NCBI GenBank assembly: GCA_052143095.1
Contig: JBKQTR010000165.1
Coordinates: 42,420 to 106,419, forward strand
DNA from: DAHUYF01 sp052143095
GTDB taxonomy: Bacteria > Pseudomonadota > Alphaproteobacteria > ATCC43930 > CGMCC-115725
Direction of reading: 5' to 3'
DNA length: 64,000 nucleotides
Below are positions 51,887 through 60,192 of this stretch, in pieces (within the stretch, counting starts at the first letter, position 1; the number at the start of each line of letters is the position of its first letter). Made by a program: the position numbers and the translations under genes. Below the pieces are notes generated by a model that was not told where the DNA came from, ran no database searches, and worked only from the letters and a program-made list of their open reading frames with translations.

Positions 51887-52615
51887 CTAACCGCGGCCAC
51901 GCGTTGCCGGGGCGATGCTGATCTCGACGATGAATTTGCGACGCATGGCGCGGCCGAAATCCCTGAACCCCAAGGCCGGCAGAAGAAAAGCGCCGCGGCC
52001 GCCGATGACGTGATCGCGGTACCAGGGCTCCAACGTCTCCGCCTCATCGCCCTCGAGGATCGGCAACCCGTTGATGGTGACGTCGGCGCCGACGAGATCG
52101 TCGCGCACGGCATCAACCTGCTTTTGCGGGTTGCAATTGTCGCGCCCGTCGCCGGAGACATCGATGATCGTGCGCTCCGAGGGTGCCGGCAGGAACGGCA
52201 GCACCTTGTCGGCGATGAGCTGCAATGCGGCGGCCATGCAGGTGAACTGGCTGTCGGCACGCGGCGCGCGGCGGATGCGCTCGGCGAAGGCGCGCGCATC
52301 CTCGGCGCTCGCGATCAGCGTCCAGGGGACAGACACCGCCGGCCGGTTCGACCACTCCACCAGTGTCACGAAAATCGCCCGGTGCGGGCCCGAAATGATC
52401 GCCGCCTGGACGGCGGTGTCCTCGAAGGCGCGCGCGATGCCTTCCATCTGCAGCGCAAATCGCTCGCCGTTCACGGATCCCGAGACATCGACGGCAAGGA
52501 CGAGCGCGGTGTCGACCATCTCCGCCCGCGATTGCGCGCCGACGGGCACATCGGAGGCGAGCAGAGCGGCGGCGAGGGAGACTGCCGCGAGACAGCGGGA
52601 AGCGGCGGGGATCAC
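51887..52615 (-). CDS. VWA-domain protein (DUF1194 type), exported
   Basis: 242 residues with a signal peptide (1-27). The VWA fold begins ALVLAVDVSGSVN with the D-x-S-x-S metal site (MIDAS), and IIDVSGDGRDNCNP (about 144-157) supplies the second metal-site Asp. DUF1194 proteins are exported and of unknown function. Its start overlaps the pentapeptide stop by ATGA, so the pair is co-translated. Confidence 0.82.
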   Translation of the reverse strand: MIPAASRCLAAVSLAAALLASDVPVGAQSRAEMVDTALVLAVDVSGSVNGERFALQMEGIARAFEDTAVQAAIISGPHRAIFVTLVEWSNRPAVSVPWTLIASAEDARAFAERIRRAPRADSQFTCMAAALQLIADKVLPFLPAPSERTIIDVSGDGRDNCNPQKQVDAVRDDLVGADVTINGLPILEGDEAETLEPWYRDHVIGGRGAFLLPALGFRDFGRAMRRKFIVEISIAPATRGRG

Positions 52616-53391
52616 CGGTCCGACGGCGTGCGGCTGCGCGCTGCGTCCGGCGGCTGCAGCCCGCGCGCGCCGCTCAGCACCGCCTCGGCGATGTCGGCAC
52701 CGGTCAGATTCGCGCCGGTGAGATCGGCGCCGGTCAAATCGGCGTGGAAGAGATCGGCGCGCGACAAATCGGCGCCCGACAATGTGGCGCGGGCGAGATG
52801 GGCGAACGCCAGATGCACGCCGCGCAAATCCGCCCGCGACAGATCCGCCGCGGTGAGGTCGCAGCCGGTCCAGTCGTTGGACAAATTGGCGCGCGGCCGC
52901 CAGGCGTCGACGCCCATCTGCACCAGCGTCAGGTTGGCGCCGGCGAGATTGGCGCGGCCGAGCCGCACCATGATGCGGGCGCCGGTCAGGTTGGCGCCGG
53001 CAAAGTTCGGCGGCTTGCCGTCGGTCATGTCCAGGGTCGCATAGGCGACAGCCGCCAGCAGGCTGGCGCCGGAAAGATCGGCGCCGGCGAAATTGGTGCC
53101 GATGATGACGGTGTGGTCGAGATTGGCGCCGGCGAGGTCGGCGCGAGAGAGATCGGCGTCGGAGAGGTCCGCGCCGTAGAGGTTGGCGCCGCTGAGATCA
53201 GCCTGCTGGAAGTTCAGGCCGCTCAAATCGAGCGCGCTGAGATCGAGCCGCGCGAGATCGGCCGGCCGGCCGGGCGTCGCCCTGGCGAGAGCGCCGCTGA
53301 CTTCCCGCAGCGTCAGGCGCGCATCGCTCTCGCCCGCCCCCCCGAGCAGCATGAGCAGCGCCATCCCGATGCAAACCTGCCGCAGCGTCAT
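52612..53391 (-). CDS. Exported pentapeptide-repeat protein B
   Basis: 259 residues with a signal peptide (1-24) and two blocks of A(D/N)L-x-x pentapeptides (about 45-110 and 130-245) like the protein at 20571. Corresponding irregular segments (GARIMVRLGR here, GARVIARLAG there; SNDWTGCDL here, RNDFTGADL there) show the two are paralogues. First gene of a two-gene unit with the VWA protein. Confidence 0.8.
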   Translation of the reverse strand: MTLRQVCIGMALLMLLGGAGESDARLTLREVSGALARATPGRPADLARLDLSALDLSGLNFQQADLSGANLYGADLSDADLSRADLAGANLDHTVIIGTNFAGADLSGASLLAAVAYATLDMTDGKPPNFAGANLTGARIMVRLGRANLAGANLTLVQMGVDAWRPRANLSNDWTGCDLTAADLSRADLRGVHLAFAHLARATLSGADLSRADLFHADLTGADLTGANLTGADIAEAVLSGARGLQPPDAARSRTPSDR

Positions 53392-53491
53392 CCCCCTTCG
53401 GCCGAAGCTTCAGCCCGATCTCCGAGTATTCCCACTAATGATAGCAGACGGGCGGCCCAATACGTAGAGCCGTGGAGATAGCATCGACGGC

Positions 53492-55684
53492 TTAGCCCGC
53501 GATCCAGCGGTTGAACAATCCAAACCGCCACGCGGCGAGTAGCGCGGCGAGCGCAAGGGCGATCCCGATATAAAGCGGCCAGGGCCGCCGCTTATCGGCG
53601 TAGGGATCAGCGAGCGACCGCTCGGCGTGATCCGGCAGCCGCGCCAGCGCGGTGAGTGCCGTGCCGAACGGGATATTGATCCGCAGCCGCGTGTTGACCG
53701 CCCAGCCGCAGGCATCGAGGATCGGCCCCAAATTGCGGTTCCGCAGCTTCAAGGCGGCGATCAGCACGGACGGCCCCGAGATGAGCAGGATCAGCCCCAG
53801 CACGGCAAGCGGCATTTGCCACCAGGAGAGATTGAGGAAGCCGGAAACCACGGTGGCGACGGCCGTCCCGATCGCGCCCAGAGCCAAGCCGATCGCGGCA
53901 AAGATGCCGGCGAACCGCGCCGCGTCGTAGGCCTGATCCTTGGCCGATCCGGCGGTGGCGGCGGGGTCGGGTGACGCTTGGGCCGGCGCGGGACCGGCCG
54001 AGGCCGCGGCTTGCGGCTGGACGCTGGCCGCCGCCAGTTGCGCTTTGCTGGCGGCCGCTCTGGCCGCGGCAAATTTTTGCACTTGCTCGCCGATGAAGCG
54101 CGCCGCCTGCCGATACGGCAGCCAGAAGGCCTGCCGAAGGCTGATCGGATGCTCGATGATCTTGATGATCGTGGCGTCCCAATCGCGGCCCTTCCGGTCA
54201 TAAAATATGCCGTTGCGCCCGACCAGCAGGTTGTCGGCGTCGCCGGCGGTGACGGCGGCGGCGATGATCATCTTCTCCGTCCCGCCGCGGCGCGTGCAGG
54301 AGCAATAGGCCAAGTAGATCCGGCTCAACGTCGCGAGCTGAGCGTGCTTCGTCTCATCGGCCACCGCAACGCAGAGATCGCAACTGCGCCCGTCGATATA
54401 GAGCGTGCCAGCCTGGAACGCGGCCTTTCCCGCACGGGTATAAAAGTCGCGGAAGGAGACGTTGTTGTTGAGCAACCTCAAGAGATCCCGCTGGAACCGC
54501 AGCAGCTTCTCGACGCGGGCAATGGCGTTCGTCTCACGCTCCAGCGCCTTGTCGCGCGCCAGCAGCTCGTCTATCCGCGGCCTGATCTCCAGCAGCCGGC
54601 GCGCCTGCTCGATGCCGCCGGTCGCGGCCGCCCTCTCGGGACGTCGCTCCCACCAGGCGTCATAGGGCGCAAAGCGCTCCTTGATCATCGCCCATTCGCG
54701 CTCGCTCAGGCTCGCCTGATCGCCGATGAGCGGCGCCACGATCTCGCGCCGGAGGCGGCCGATATGCTCGGCGAAGGCGGGGTTCAGCCCCTGATCGAGC
54801 GGCAGGACCGGGCTTGCGCCGACATGCGCCAAGGGGAGCGCGCGTAGCTCTGGCCGGTCGGGTGCCATATCTTGCGCGGCCAAGGCTTCGTACAGCGCGC
54901 GCTGCGGGTTCAGCGCCTCCCCGGCGCTCGGATCGAAAGCGGCCAGGCGGCTGCGGGTGAAATAATCGTCGAGCTTCGGTCTGAGCTCGCGCAGCAGCGA
55001 CGCGCCGGCATCGGTCGCGGCGCCGAGTGGCAGGATCGACGCCTGCGCCGCCACGGCCTCGTCGTGCCACGCCGCATAGGCGGCCGCCCCCTCGAAGAAC
55101 TGTGCCGCCTTGCCTTCCGACAGCCCCGGCTTGCCGCTGCGATCGGTTTCGGCTCCGACAGATGAGATGATGTCGGCGATCGCCGCACGCGTCTCGGGGG
55201 CGTCGGCCGCGTCGGGCGGGATGATGCCATCGCCGTTGAAGGAGGTGGCGTTGAAAATGCGCTCGCTGTCGGCGGCGTCCTGCAAAGAGATCTCGGTCGC
55301 ATCCCCCTTGCCCAGCATTCCCAGGATCGCTTGTGCCGAGGCGCGCAGCTCGCGTCCCTCTTCAAGGTCGTCGTTGATCGCGGCGAGCGGCAGCGTGTCC
55401 CGGCTGTTTGCCAGCCCGTCGAGATCCCTGAGGAGCCCGGTCACCCACCGCGCCGCAGTCAGGATCTCAGGCGCCCGGATGCGCCCGTCCTGGTCGCTGT
55501 CGAGCAGATCAAGCGTGCGCTCGTCGAACTCGATGCCGCGTGTGGGGCAGGCGAGCGCCACCCAGAGCTTCTGGTCAAGCTCGGCGAGAGCGGCAACATC
55601 CGCGCCGCTGCTGAGCCGCACGTGATCGAAGCCACCAGCACGGAAGAAGCTCCAGACATGGGGTCGAGTATCGTTCCGCGGCAT
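53492..55684 (-). CDS. Large EF-hand protein with C-terminal membrane helices
   Basis: 730 residues from ATG 55684. A canonical EF-hand loop DSDQDGRIRAPE lies near residue 61, and a partial second one (FNGDGIIPPD) near 150. Residues 330-460 are helical. A CDLC pair occurs near 445. Two hydrophobic regions (about 600-660) and one at the C-terminus (about 700-725) anchor it, with an Ala/Pro/Gln linker before them. Family and function unknown. The EF hand suggests calcium, or conceivably lanthanide, binding. Confidence 0.7.
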   Translation of the reverse strand: MPRNDTRPHVWSFFRAGGFDHVRLSSGADVAALAELDQKLWVALACPTRGIEFDERTLDLLDSDQDGRIRAPEILTAARWVTGLLRDLDGLANSRDTLPLAAINDDLEEGRELRASAQAILGMLGKGDATEISLQDAADSERIFNATSFNGDGIIPPDAADAPETRAAIADIISSVGAETDRSGKPGLSEGKAAQFFEGAAAYAAWHDEAVAAQASILPLGAATDAGASLLRELRPKLDDYFTRSRLAAFDPSAGEALNPQRALYEALAAQDMAPDRPELRALPLAHVGASPVLPLDQGLNPAFAEHIGRLRREIVAPLIGDQASLSEREWAMIKERFAPYDAWWERRPERAAATGGIEQARRLLEIRPRIDELLARDKALERETNAIARVEKLLRFQRDLLRLLNNNVSFRDFYTRAGKAAFQAGTLYIDGRSCDLCVAVADETKHAQLATLSRIYLAYCSCTRRGGTEKMIIAAAVTAGDADNLLVGRNGIFYDRKGRDWDATIIKIIEHPISLRQAFWLPYRQAARFIGEQVQKFAAARAAASKAQLAAASVQPQAAASAGPAPAQASPDPAATAGSAKDQAYDAARFAGIFAAIGLALGAIGTAVATVVSGFLNLSWWQMPLAVLGLILLISGPSVLIAALKLRNRNLGPILDACGWAVNTRLRINIPFGTALTALARLPDHAERSLADPYADKRRPWPLYIGIALALAALLAAWRFGLFNRWIAG

Positions 55685-55905
55685 GGCTACCGCCCATTCC
55701 AACAATGGTCAGATCTTGCCGCTTTTACCCGACAGGCACGACACTGCCCCGCCCCGGCCAATGTCCCTCGGCACCTCGGGATAGACCGTCGCGACCGGGC
55801 GCGATGCGATCCCCTCTTGGCAGATTAGATCATTCACGAGCGCTGAACGTCCAGCGGCTTTTGCCGGCGGACGTTTCCGGGAAACGACGCTTGCTTCTTA
55901 CGCCA

Positions 55906-56409
55906 TCACTTTACGACCCCGGCGGTGTCGGAGGCGGGCGGCGTCGCGGGCAGGTAGGTATTGGTCCAACCGGTCTGCTTGGCCGCGTCCGTCGAGACGA
56001 TCTGCGTGCGGGAAGGACCGTCTCGATCCAGGATCTGGATGGCGATCTGTTTGCGGATGACCTGGCAATCCGGCGCCGGTCCCGGCGCTGCGGCCGCGGG
56101 ATCCCCGCCGATTTTCATCTGGTATCGGACGAGATCGTCGCGCGACTTGCACAGGATCGCGCCAACGTCCAGCCGCGGCCATGGCTCCGGCACGATCTTG
56201 ACCGGCGCCGGCGCCGGGGATTGCGGGGCCCGTTGCTGGTTCCCTTGCTGGCTCCCCCCCGGCTGGTTGGCACCGCGTCCGCCCGGCATTTGCGCCTGGG
56301 CTGATGCCACGCCGGCGAGGAGCGCGATCAGCGCAACCATCAGCCCGACCCAGCGGCGGGGCGAGCGTACGACATTGCCGGGTCGCCGGCGCAGCTTGAC
56401 GTGATCCAT
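55906..56409 (-). CDS. Exported hypothetical protein with Pro/Gln-rich linker
   Basis: 167 residues. A basic N-terminus and hydrophobic segment (about 20-38) form a long signal peptide. A low-complexity linker rich in Gly, Gln, Asn, Pro and Ala (about 40-72) leads to a small domain with AILCKSRDDLVRYQMKIGG and DCQVIRKQIAIQILDRDGPSR in parts. Function unknown. Monocistronic. Confidence 0.6.
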   Translation of the reverse strand: MDHVKLRRRPGNVVRSPRRWVGLMVALIALLAGVASAQAQMPGGRGANQPGGSQQGNQQRAPQSPAPAPVKIVPEPWPRLDVGAILCKSRDDLVRYQMKIGGDPAAAAPGPAPDCQVIRKQIAIQILDRDGPSRTQIVSTDAAKQTGWTNTYLPATPPASDTAGVVK

Positions 56410-56530
56410 CGGTGGTGCGTGAAGCGCTTGCGCTGTCTTTGCCTCGCGTCATGCTAGCGCTCGGGCGGCCCCGTCCGCAACGGTCCGCCGCGATCGACGG
56501 CATGCACCGCCCCCGCCAGGCGACGCCGCG

Positions 56531-57532
56531 TCACCGAAGGTCGAAGACCGGTATCCTCTCGCCGCAGGCCGCGGTGGGCTCGACATCCGGCGTCGCATAG
56601 TCGAGGAAGCTTTCCGGCAAGGCGCCGCCCCAATAGACGCCGGTGCCCCGCTCGGCCTCGTTCCAGATCACCGGCTGCCAATCCGGTGCAAAGATCAGAT
56701 AGCTGCCGGTGTAGATCTCGATGCGGTTGCCGCCGGGCTCGTAGCAATAGAGGTAGAAGCCCTGCGAGTTGTTGTGCCGGGCGGGGCCGGCCTCGATGAA
56801 GATGCCGGCCTCGGTCAGGATATCGGCGGCGCGCAGCACGTCCTCGCGGTTGTCGACCCAGAGCGACAGATGGTGGAGCCGCCCCCTCGCCTGCTTGACA
56901 TCGACGACATAGGCCACCTGGTGATGCATGATGGAGGGGCTCAGCCACGCGCCGATCTCCGTCGCCCCCGCGTCGAACAGCACCTGCTCGTGGAGCCTCA
57001 TGCCCATGGTCTGCTGCATGAAGCGGCGGTTGACGGGCACGTCCTTGCACAACAGCGCGAGATGATCGAGGCGGCGCACATTCACGCCGCGGCCGAGATA
57101 TTTCATCGGCAGGTTCTTCAGCGTCGAGCGCAGAGCAGCGGGCGCCTCGTATGCCTGCTCCTCGTAATAGAGCGCCATGGCGTGGCCGTCGGGATCCCGG
57201 AAGCGATAGAGCGGACCACGGCCGAACTCGCCGTCGCTCCAGCCTTGGCCGAGCCCGAGCGCCTCGATCGCCGCGACGCGACGAGCGAGCGCCGCAGGGC
57301 TCTTCGTCCGCCATGAAATGCGGCCGATACCGGGCTTGGCGGCCGCGGTCAGCGTCAGGGTGGTGGCGGCATGATCGCCATAGCCTCTGAGATAGACCGA
57401 CGGCGCATCGGCATGGACGACTTCCATGCCCAGCACGTCGCGGAAATACCAGAGGCTCTCGTCGAGCGTCGGCGTCAGCAACTCGACCGCGCCGAGATGG
57501 GCGATATCCGCGCTTTCGTCGTCGACTGCCAT
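56531..57532 (-). CDS. Two-domain extradiol ring-cleavage dioxygenase (VOC)
   Basis: 333 residues with two VOC domains (about 8-130 and 150-300), like catechol 2,3-dioxygenases. The C-terminal domain has the iron ligands His in RLDHLALL (about 151), His in RLHHLSLW (about 220) and Glu in NRIEIYTG (about 273). ATG 57532 is preferred to GTG 57550. An FNR/FixK-type box sits 68 bases upstream. The aromatic substrate is unknown. Confidence 0.85.
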   Translation of the reverse strand: MAVDDESADIAHLGAVELLTPTLDESLWYFRDVLGMEVVHADAPSVYLRGYGDHAATTLTLTAAAKPGIGRISWRTKSPAALARRVAAIEALGLGQGWSDGEFGRGPLYRFRDPDGHAMALYYEEQAYEAPAALRSTLKNLPMKYLGRGVNVRRLDHLALLCKDVPVNRRFMQQTMGMRLHEQVLFDAGATEIGAWLSPSIMHHQVAYVVDVKQARGRLHHLSLWVDNREDVLRAADILTEAGIFIEAGPARHNNSQGFYLYCYEPGGNRIEIYTGSYLIFAPDWQPVIWNEAERGTGVYWGGALPESFLDYATPDVEPTAACGERIPVFDLR

Positions 57533-57599
57533 GCTGCCTGCCTGCCCCACGCTTTCAACCGAGCCGGCTAAAAGTCTACGTCAGGCGAAACCTGCTCCC

Positions 57600-57613
57600 T
57601 TGATCTGGATCAA
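57600..57613. promoter_or_regulatory. FNR/FixK-type binding site
   Basis: TTGATCTGGATCAA is a perfect match to the TTGAT-N4-ATCAA consensus of Crp/Fnr-family regulators. It lies 68 bases upstream of the dioxygenase start at 57532 in an otherwise gene-free 317-base stretch, so that gene is the likely target. A low-oxygen response is inferred. Confidence 0.65.
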
Positions 57614-57849
57614 GGCGGGCGGCGGCATGCCGCGCGCCGAGGCACGGGGTTGGACGCCGCCACCGCTGCGGCAACGGCGCGGTCGCTCAGAGACCGAACG
57701 CGCCGCGTGCAACGGAACGTTCAGCCGCGACAGCCGTTCTCGATGCGCCCCACGGTTGCCTCATCGGGGTTCGAGCTCCCCGCTCGGTTTCGTAACGCCG
57801 AACGGGGTTTTTCGCCGCTCCACCTCGCGGGCGGGAGGGAAGGACGATC

Positions 57850-58029
57850 ATGGACCACGTGCAATACCTGCGGGGCCGTGCCGCCGAGTTCGCCAATCTG
57901 GCGGTCACGACGAGCGACCCGGTGGCGGCTCGCAACCTCCATGAGTTGGCGATCCTGTGCCAGGAGAGCGCGGAGCGGCTGGAGCGCCGGGCCGAGGCGC
58001 GGGAACCGGCGTCCTCCGCCGCGCGCTAG
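57850..58029 (+). CDS. Small helical protein, 59 aa, paralogue of the gene at 4130
   Basis: ATG 57850 follows GGGAGGGAAGGA. The 59-residue product starts MDHVQYLRGRAAEF and shares ESAERLERRA with the protein at 4130. Both look like short two-helix proteins. Function unknown. Confidence 0.6.
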   Translation: MDHVQYLRGRAAEFANLAVTTSDPVAARNLHELAILCQESAERLERRAEAREPASSAAR

Positions 58030-58419
58030 CGCATCCCCAGCGGCACCCGGAGCCGCGCGCTATCGGCCGAGACGCACCGCCCGCGATGCCCACTCGGCCT
58101 TAAGAGCAGCGGCGGGACTGCCGCAGGGGTCGCAGGGTCGATTCCTGTCGAACTCGCCAACAATCTCAATGACTTGCAGTATGCTCCAGGGGTCACAGGT
58201 GGCCAAGACCCATGCCGATGCGAGCGCATCACTTCGACCACCAATTCTCCTCCGCCGCCGACTGAGCGGGAGCCGGCGCGGAAGCTCCGGGACACAGGCG
58301 TGGACGGCGGCGCCGCGCGGCGACCGACCGAGTGCGTCCCTTCAATTCCCGGACTCGACTCCGCCCTGTGGTTGCGTGCAAGATTGGCTGTCGGGGGACA
58401 TCAGCTGCCGGAGGCCGCA
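58030..58419. other. Gene-free stretch with tRNA-like 3' end
   Basis: About 390 bases with no supported gene. At 58129-58159 a sequence resembles the T-arm and CCA end of a tRNA, listed below. No other half of a tRNA is found. Confidence 0.45.
58129..58159 (+). other. tRNA 3'-end-like fragment
   Basis: GCAGG-GTCGATT-CCTGT can fold as a T-stem and loop with the conserved loop bases T, C, G and A, and CGAACTC-G-CCA would be an acceptor 3' strand with discriminator and CCA. No 5' part (GAGTTCG) precedes it. It could be the residue of an island integrated at a tRNA, or chance. Confidence 0.3.
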
Positions 58420-58698
58420 ATGCCCGACATCACCAAAAAAGCGATCTACCTCGACACCATCGGCAAGCTGCACGAGCGCGGCTATGGCATGTTCGGCTGG
58501 TGCGACGATTGCGCCGCCCTTTACCGCAAGGACCTGCCGGCGAAGCTGCGGACGCCCGCCGCCTTCGACATCGATCTCGCCATCCTCATCGCCGAGCGCG
58601 GCCGGGACCACCCGGTGACCACCATGACGCCGGTGCCGTGCCCGCGCTGCACCAGCCGGCGCACCAGCATCCGCATCATCTCGCTGCCCAAGCATTAG
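58420..58698 (+). CDS. Zinc-ribbon-like small protein, 92 aa
   Basis: ATG 58420 has CCGGAGG 6 bases upstream and is preferred to the frame start at 58174. Two Cys pairs, CDDC (about 27-30) and CPRC (about 74-77), could bind a zinc ion. The helical middle is AAFDIDLAILIAERG. Small proteins with this arrangement are common in Hyphomicrobiales and unnamed. Confidence 0.6.
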   Translation: MPDITKKAIYLDTIGKLHERGYGMFGWCDDCAALYRKDLPAKLRTPAAFDIDLAILIAERGRDHPVTTMTPVPCPRCTSRRTSIRIISLPKH

Positions 58699-58818
58699 CC
58701 CGCCGCCGGCGACCGCGGCCCTAAGCGCGCCGGCCGCGAAGAATTTATGCCAATTTTAGCTCAGGGGTGGAACTCGCGCAAAACGCCGGCGTTGATCGGC
58801 CGATTGCGGAGGAACCCC

Positions 58819-59301
58819 ATGGTTGCAAAGACGATCCTATGCGCCGCACTGCTGCTCTGCCTGTCAACCCAAGCGCATGCTCTGTGCCGGGATGACCTGG
58901 CAGACGTGAAGACGCGCATCGACCGCCTGAAGACGACGAGCCCGCCGCGTTATGCCCTCGCGCTCAAATGGTGGGGCCGGGCGGTGGAGGCCGAGCCCGG
59001 CAGCGAGGTCGAATGCCTTAACTTCCTCGCCATGGCTCGCAAGGCCGTGTCGCTGCCGCTCGTCGAAATCGCCGACTGCGTCGGACCCAACGCCTATCTG
59101 CCCAATTGCCATGACGGCAATTGGCAGACCGGGTTTGTCGGCCAAGGGCCGGCGGGACCGGTGGTGCCGATCGATGGCGGTGGCGGCAACGGCGTCGCAC
59201 CCGTCGCCCCGGTGACCCAAGGCGGCGGCAACACCTCCTTCGGTGGCGCCGGCTCGCCCGGCGGCGGCGGCAACACCCAGGCGACGGGACAGCAGAGATA
59301 G
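58819..59301 (+). CDS. Exported hypothetical protein with Gly-rich tail
   Basis: 160 residues from ATG 58819, with GGAGGA 6 bases upstream. Signal peptide 1-22. The middle has Cys residues (LCRDD, ECLNF, DCVGPN, NCHDG). The C-terminal third is Gly/Pro/Asn-rich and probably disordered. Unknown function. Confidence 0.65.
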   Translation: MVAKTILCAALLLCLSTQAHALCRDDLADVKTRIDRLKTTSPPRYALALKWWGRAVEAEPGSEVECLNFLAMARKAVSLPLVEIADCVGPNAYLPNCHDGNWQTGFVGQGPAGPVVPIDGGGGNGVAPVAPVTQGGGNTSFGGAGSPGGGGNTQATGQQR

Positions 59302-59339
59302 CGCCCGCCGCTCTGCAGAGAGCGGCGCGGACGCGGACG

Positions 59340-59466
59340 CGCCGATCTCGCCCGGCTTCAGGATGACGCAGGCTTTGACGATCTCGCCGCGCTCGGCATC
59401 GGGCGATCCCACCACCGGGCATTCCTGCGTCGCTGGGTGCTCGATGAGCGCGGTCTCGACTTTCGA
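59340..59466 (-). pseudogene. Fragment of an acyl-CoA ligase gene
   Basis: The minus-strand frame gives VETALIEHPATQECPVVGSP and then DAERGEIVKACVILKPGE. This is the C-terminal lid-domain region of acyl-CoA synthetases (family form: EHPAVQECAVVGSPD). Nothing on either side continues it, so only about 40 codons of a ligase gene remain. Confidence 0.65.
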
Positions 59467-59498
59467 GCGGCCCGATGCGATCGGCGCGGCCGCGATGC

Positions 59499-59800
59499 CG
59501 ACCATGCCCGTTGCGCAGAACTTGTTTCTCGACCAGGAGAAATGCTACACGCGCCTGCGCGGCGGCTGCATCGCGGCGTAGCAATTCCTGCAACCGCTCA
59601 ATTTCGACGCCGCGCCCACCACCACGGCGAGCCTGCTCGGCACCGCCTGGATTCTGACCGACCTACCGGCGCCAACGCCGCAGTAGCGTCGCGCGGTAAG
59701 ACAGCAGTCGCGCGCCGTCGACAAGATGCTGCAGGTGTTCCTCGCCGAAGACGCCAGCGACGGCACCATCGCTGGCGCCGAGCCCGAGATCGCCGAGTGA
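59499..59800 (+). pseudogene. Possible decayed gene with two TAG stops
   Basis: One frame reads protein-like sequence across TAG at 59579-59581 and another near 59683-59685. The pieces are NLFLDQEKCYTRLRGG, QFLQPLNFDAAPTTT and DKMLQVFLAEDAS. Either a gene is in decay or the frame is fortuitous. The neighbouring ligase fragment supports decay. No family is recognised. Confidence 0.35.
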
Positions 59801-60016
59801 AGCGGCGAGCCGAGCGTGAGCGGCGAGGCGGCCGACCGCGCTCGGCGACGAATGTCGGCACGCGGCCTGCGCGTCGATGCATTCGGTTTGTGCACCATTG
59901 ATCCCTCCATAGGCAGCGAGCGGTCATTTTTCGCTCAGCTCGACGCGGCGCGGTGCAGGTTGCCGGTGATTCTCAAGCGCTGCGCGCGCACCCTCGTCGA
60001 TTGCTTAGAATCTTTA

Positions 60017-60140
60017 TTGACAAGATCGATGAACGTCCCGCAGGATTGCGCGACATAGATTGCGGCGGCGCGTAGCAGCGACACCGCATGACGGCGAGGA
60101 AGCCCTGAAGGCAACAGCTGCCTTCCAGGGCTCTTTTTTT
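60017..60140 (+). promoter_or_regulatory. Leader with intrinsic terminator before the AmiC/AmiR-like genes
   Basis: A terminator hairpin sits at 60101-60132: AGCCCTG/CAGGGCT with inner AAGGCA/TGCCTT, followed by a seven-T run (60134-60140). It lies 53 bases before the first gene start. A TTGACA at 60017 could be the -35 of the promoter. Because the second gene encodes an ANTAR-type RNA-binding protein, antitermination at this hairpin is likely. Two short stems upstream (60045-60095) may form the ANTAR target but I could not fix them. Confidence 0.75.
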
Positions 60141-60192
60141 GGCCGGGCGTCCCGCTCGCGGGGCACCGTCCCCCGTGGAAAGGAGCGCGACC

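Noticed and set aside
53492..55684. Lanmodulin-like protein
   Set aside because: Lanmodulin is about 130 residues with several EF hands carrying Pro at loop position 2. This protein is 730 residues with one good EF hand and no such Pro.
58085..58160. Complete tRNA gene
   Set aside because: The T-arm and CCA end are present, but no acceptor 5' strand, D-arm or anticodon arm can be paired upstream.
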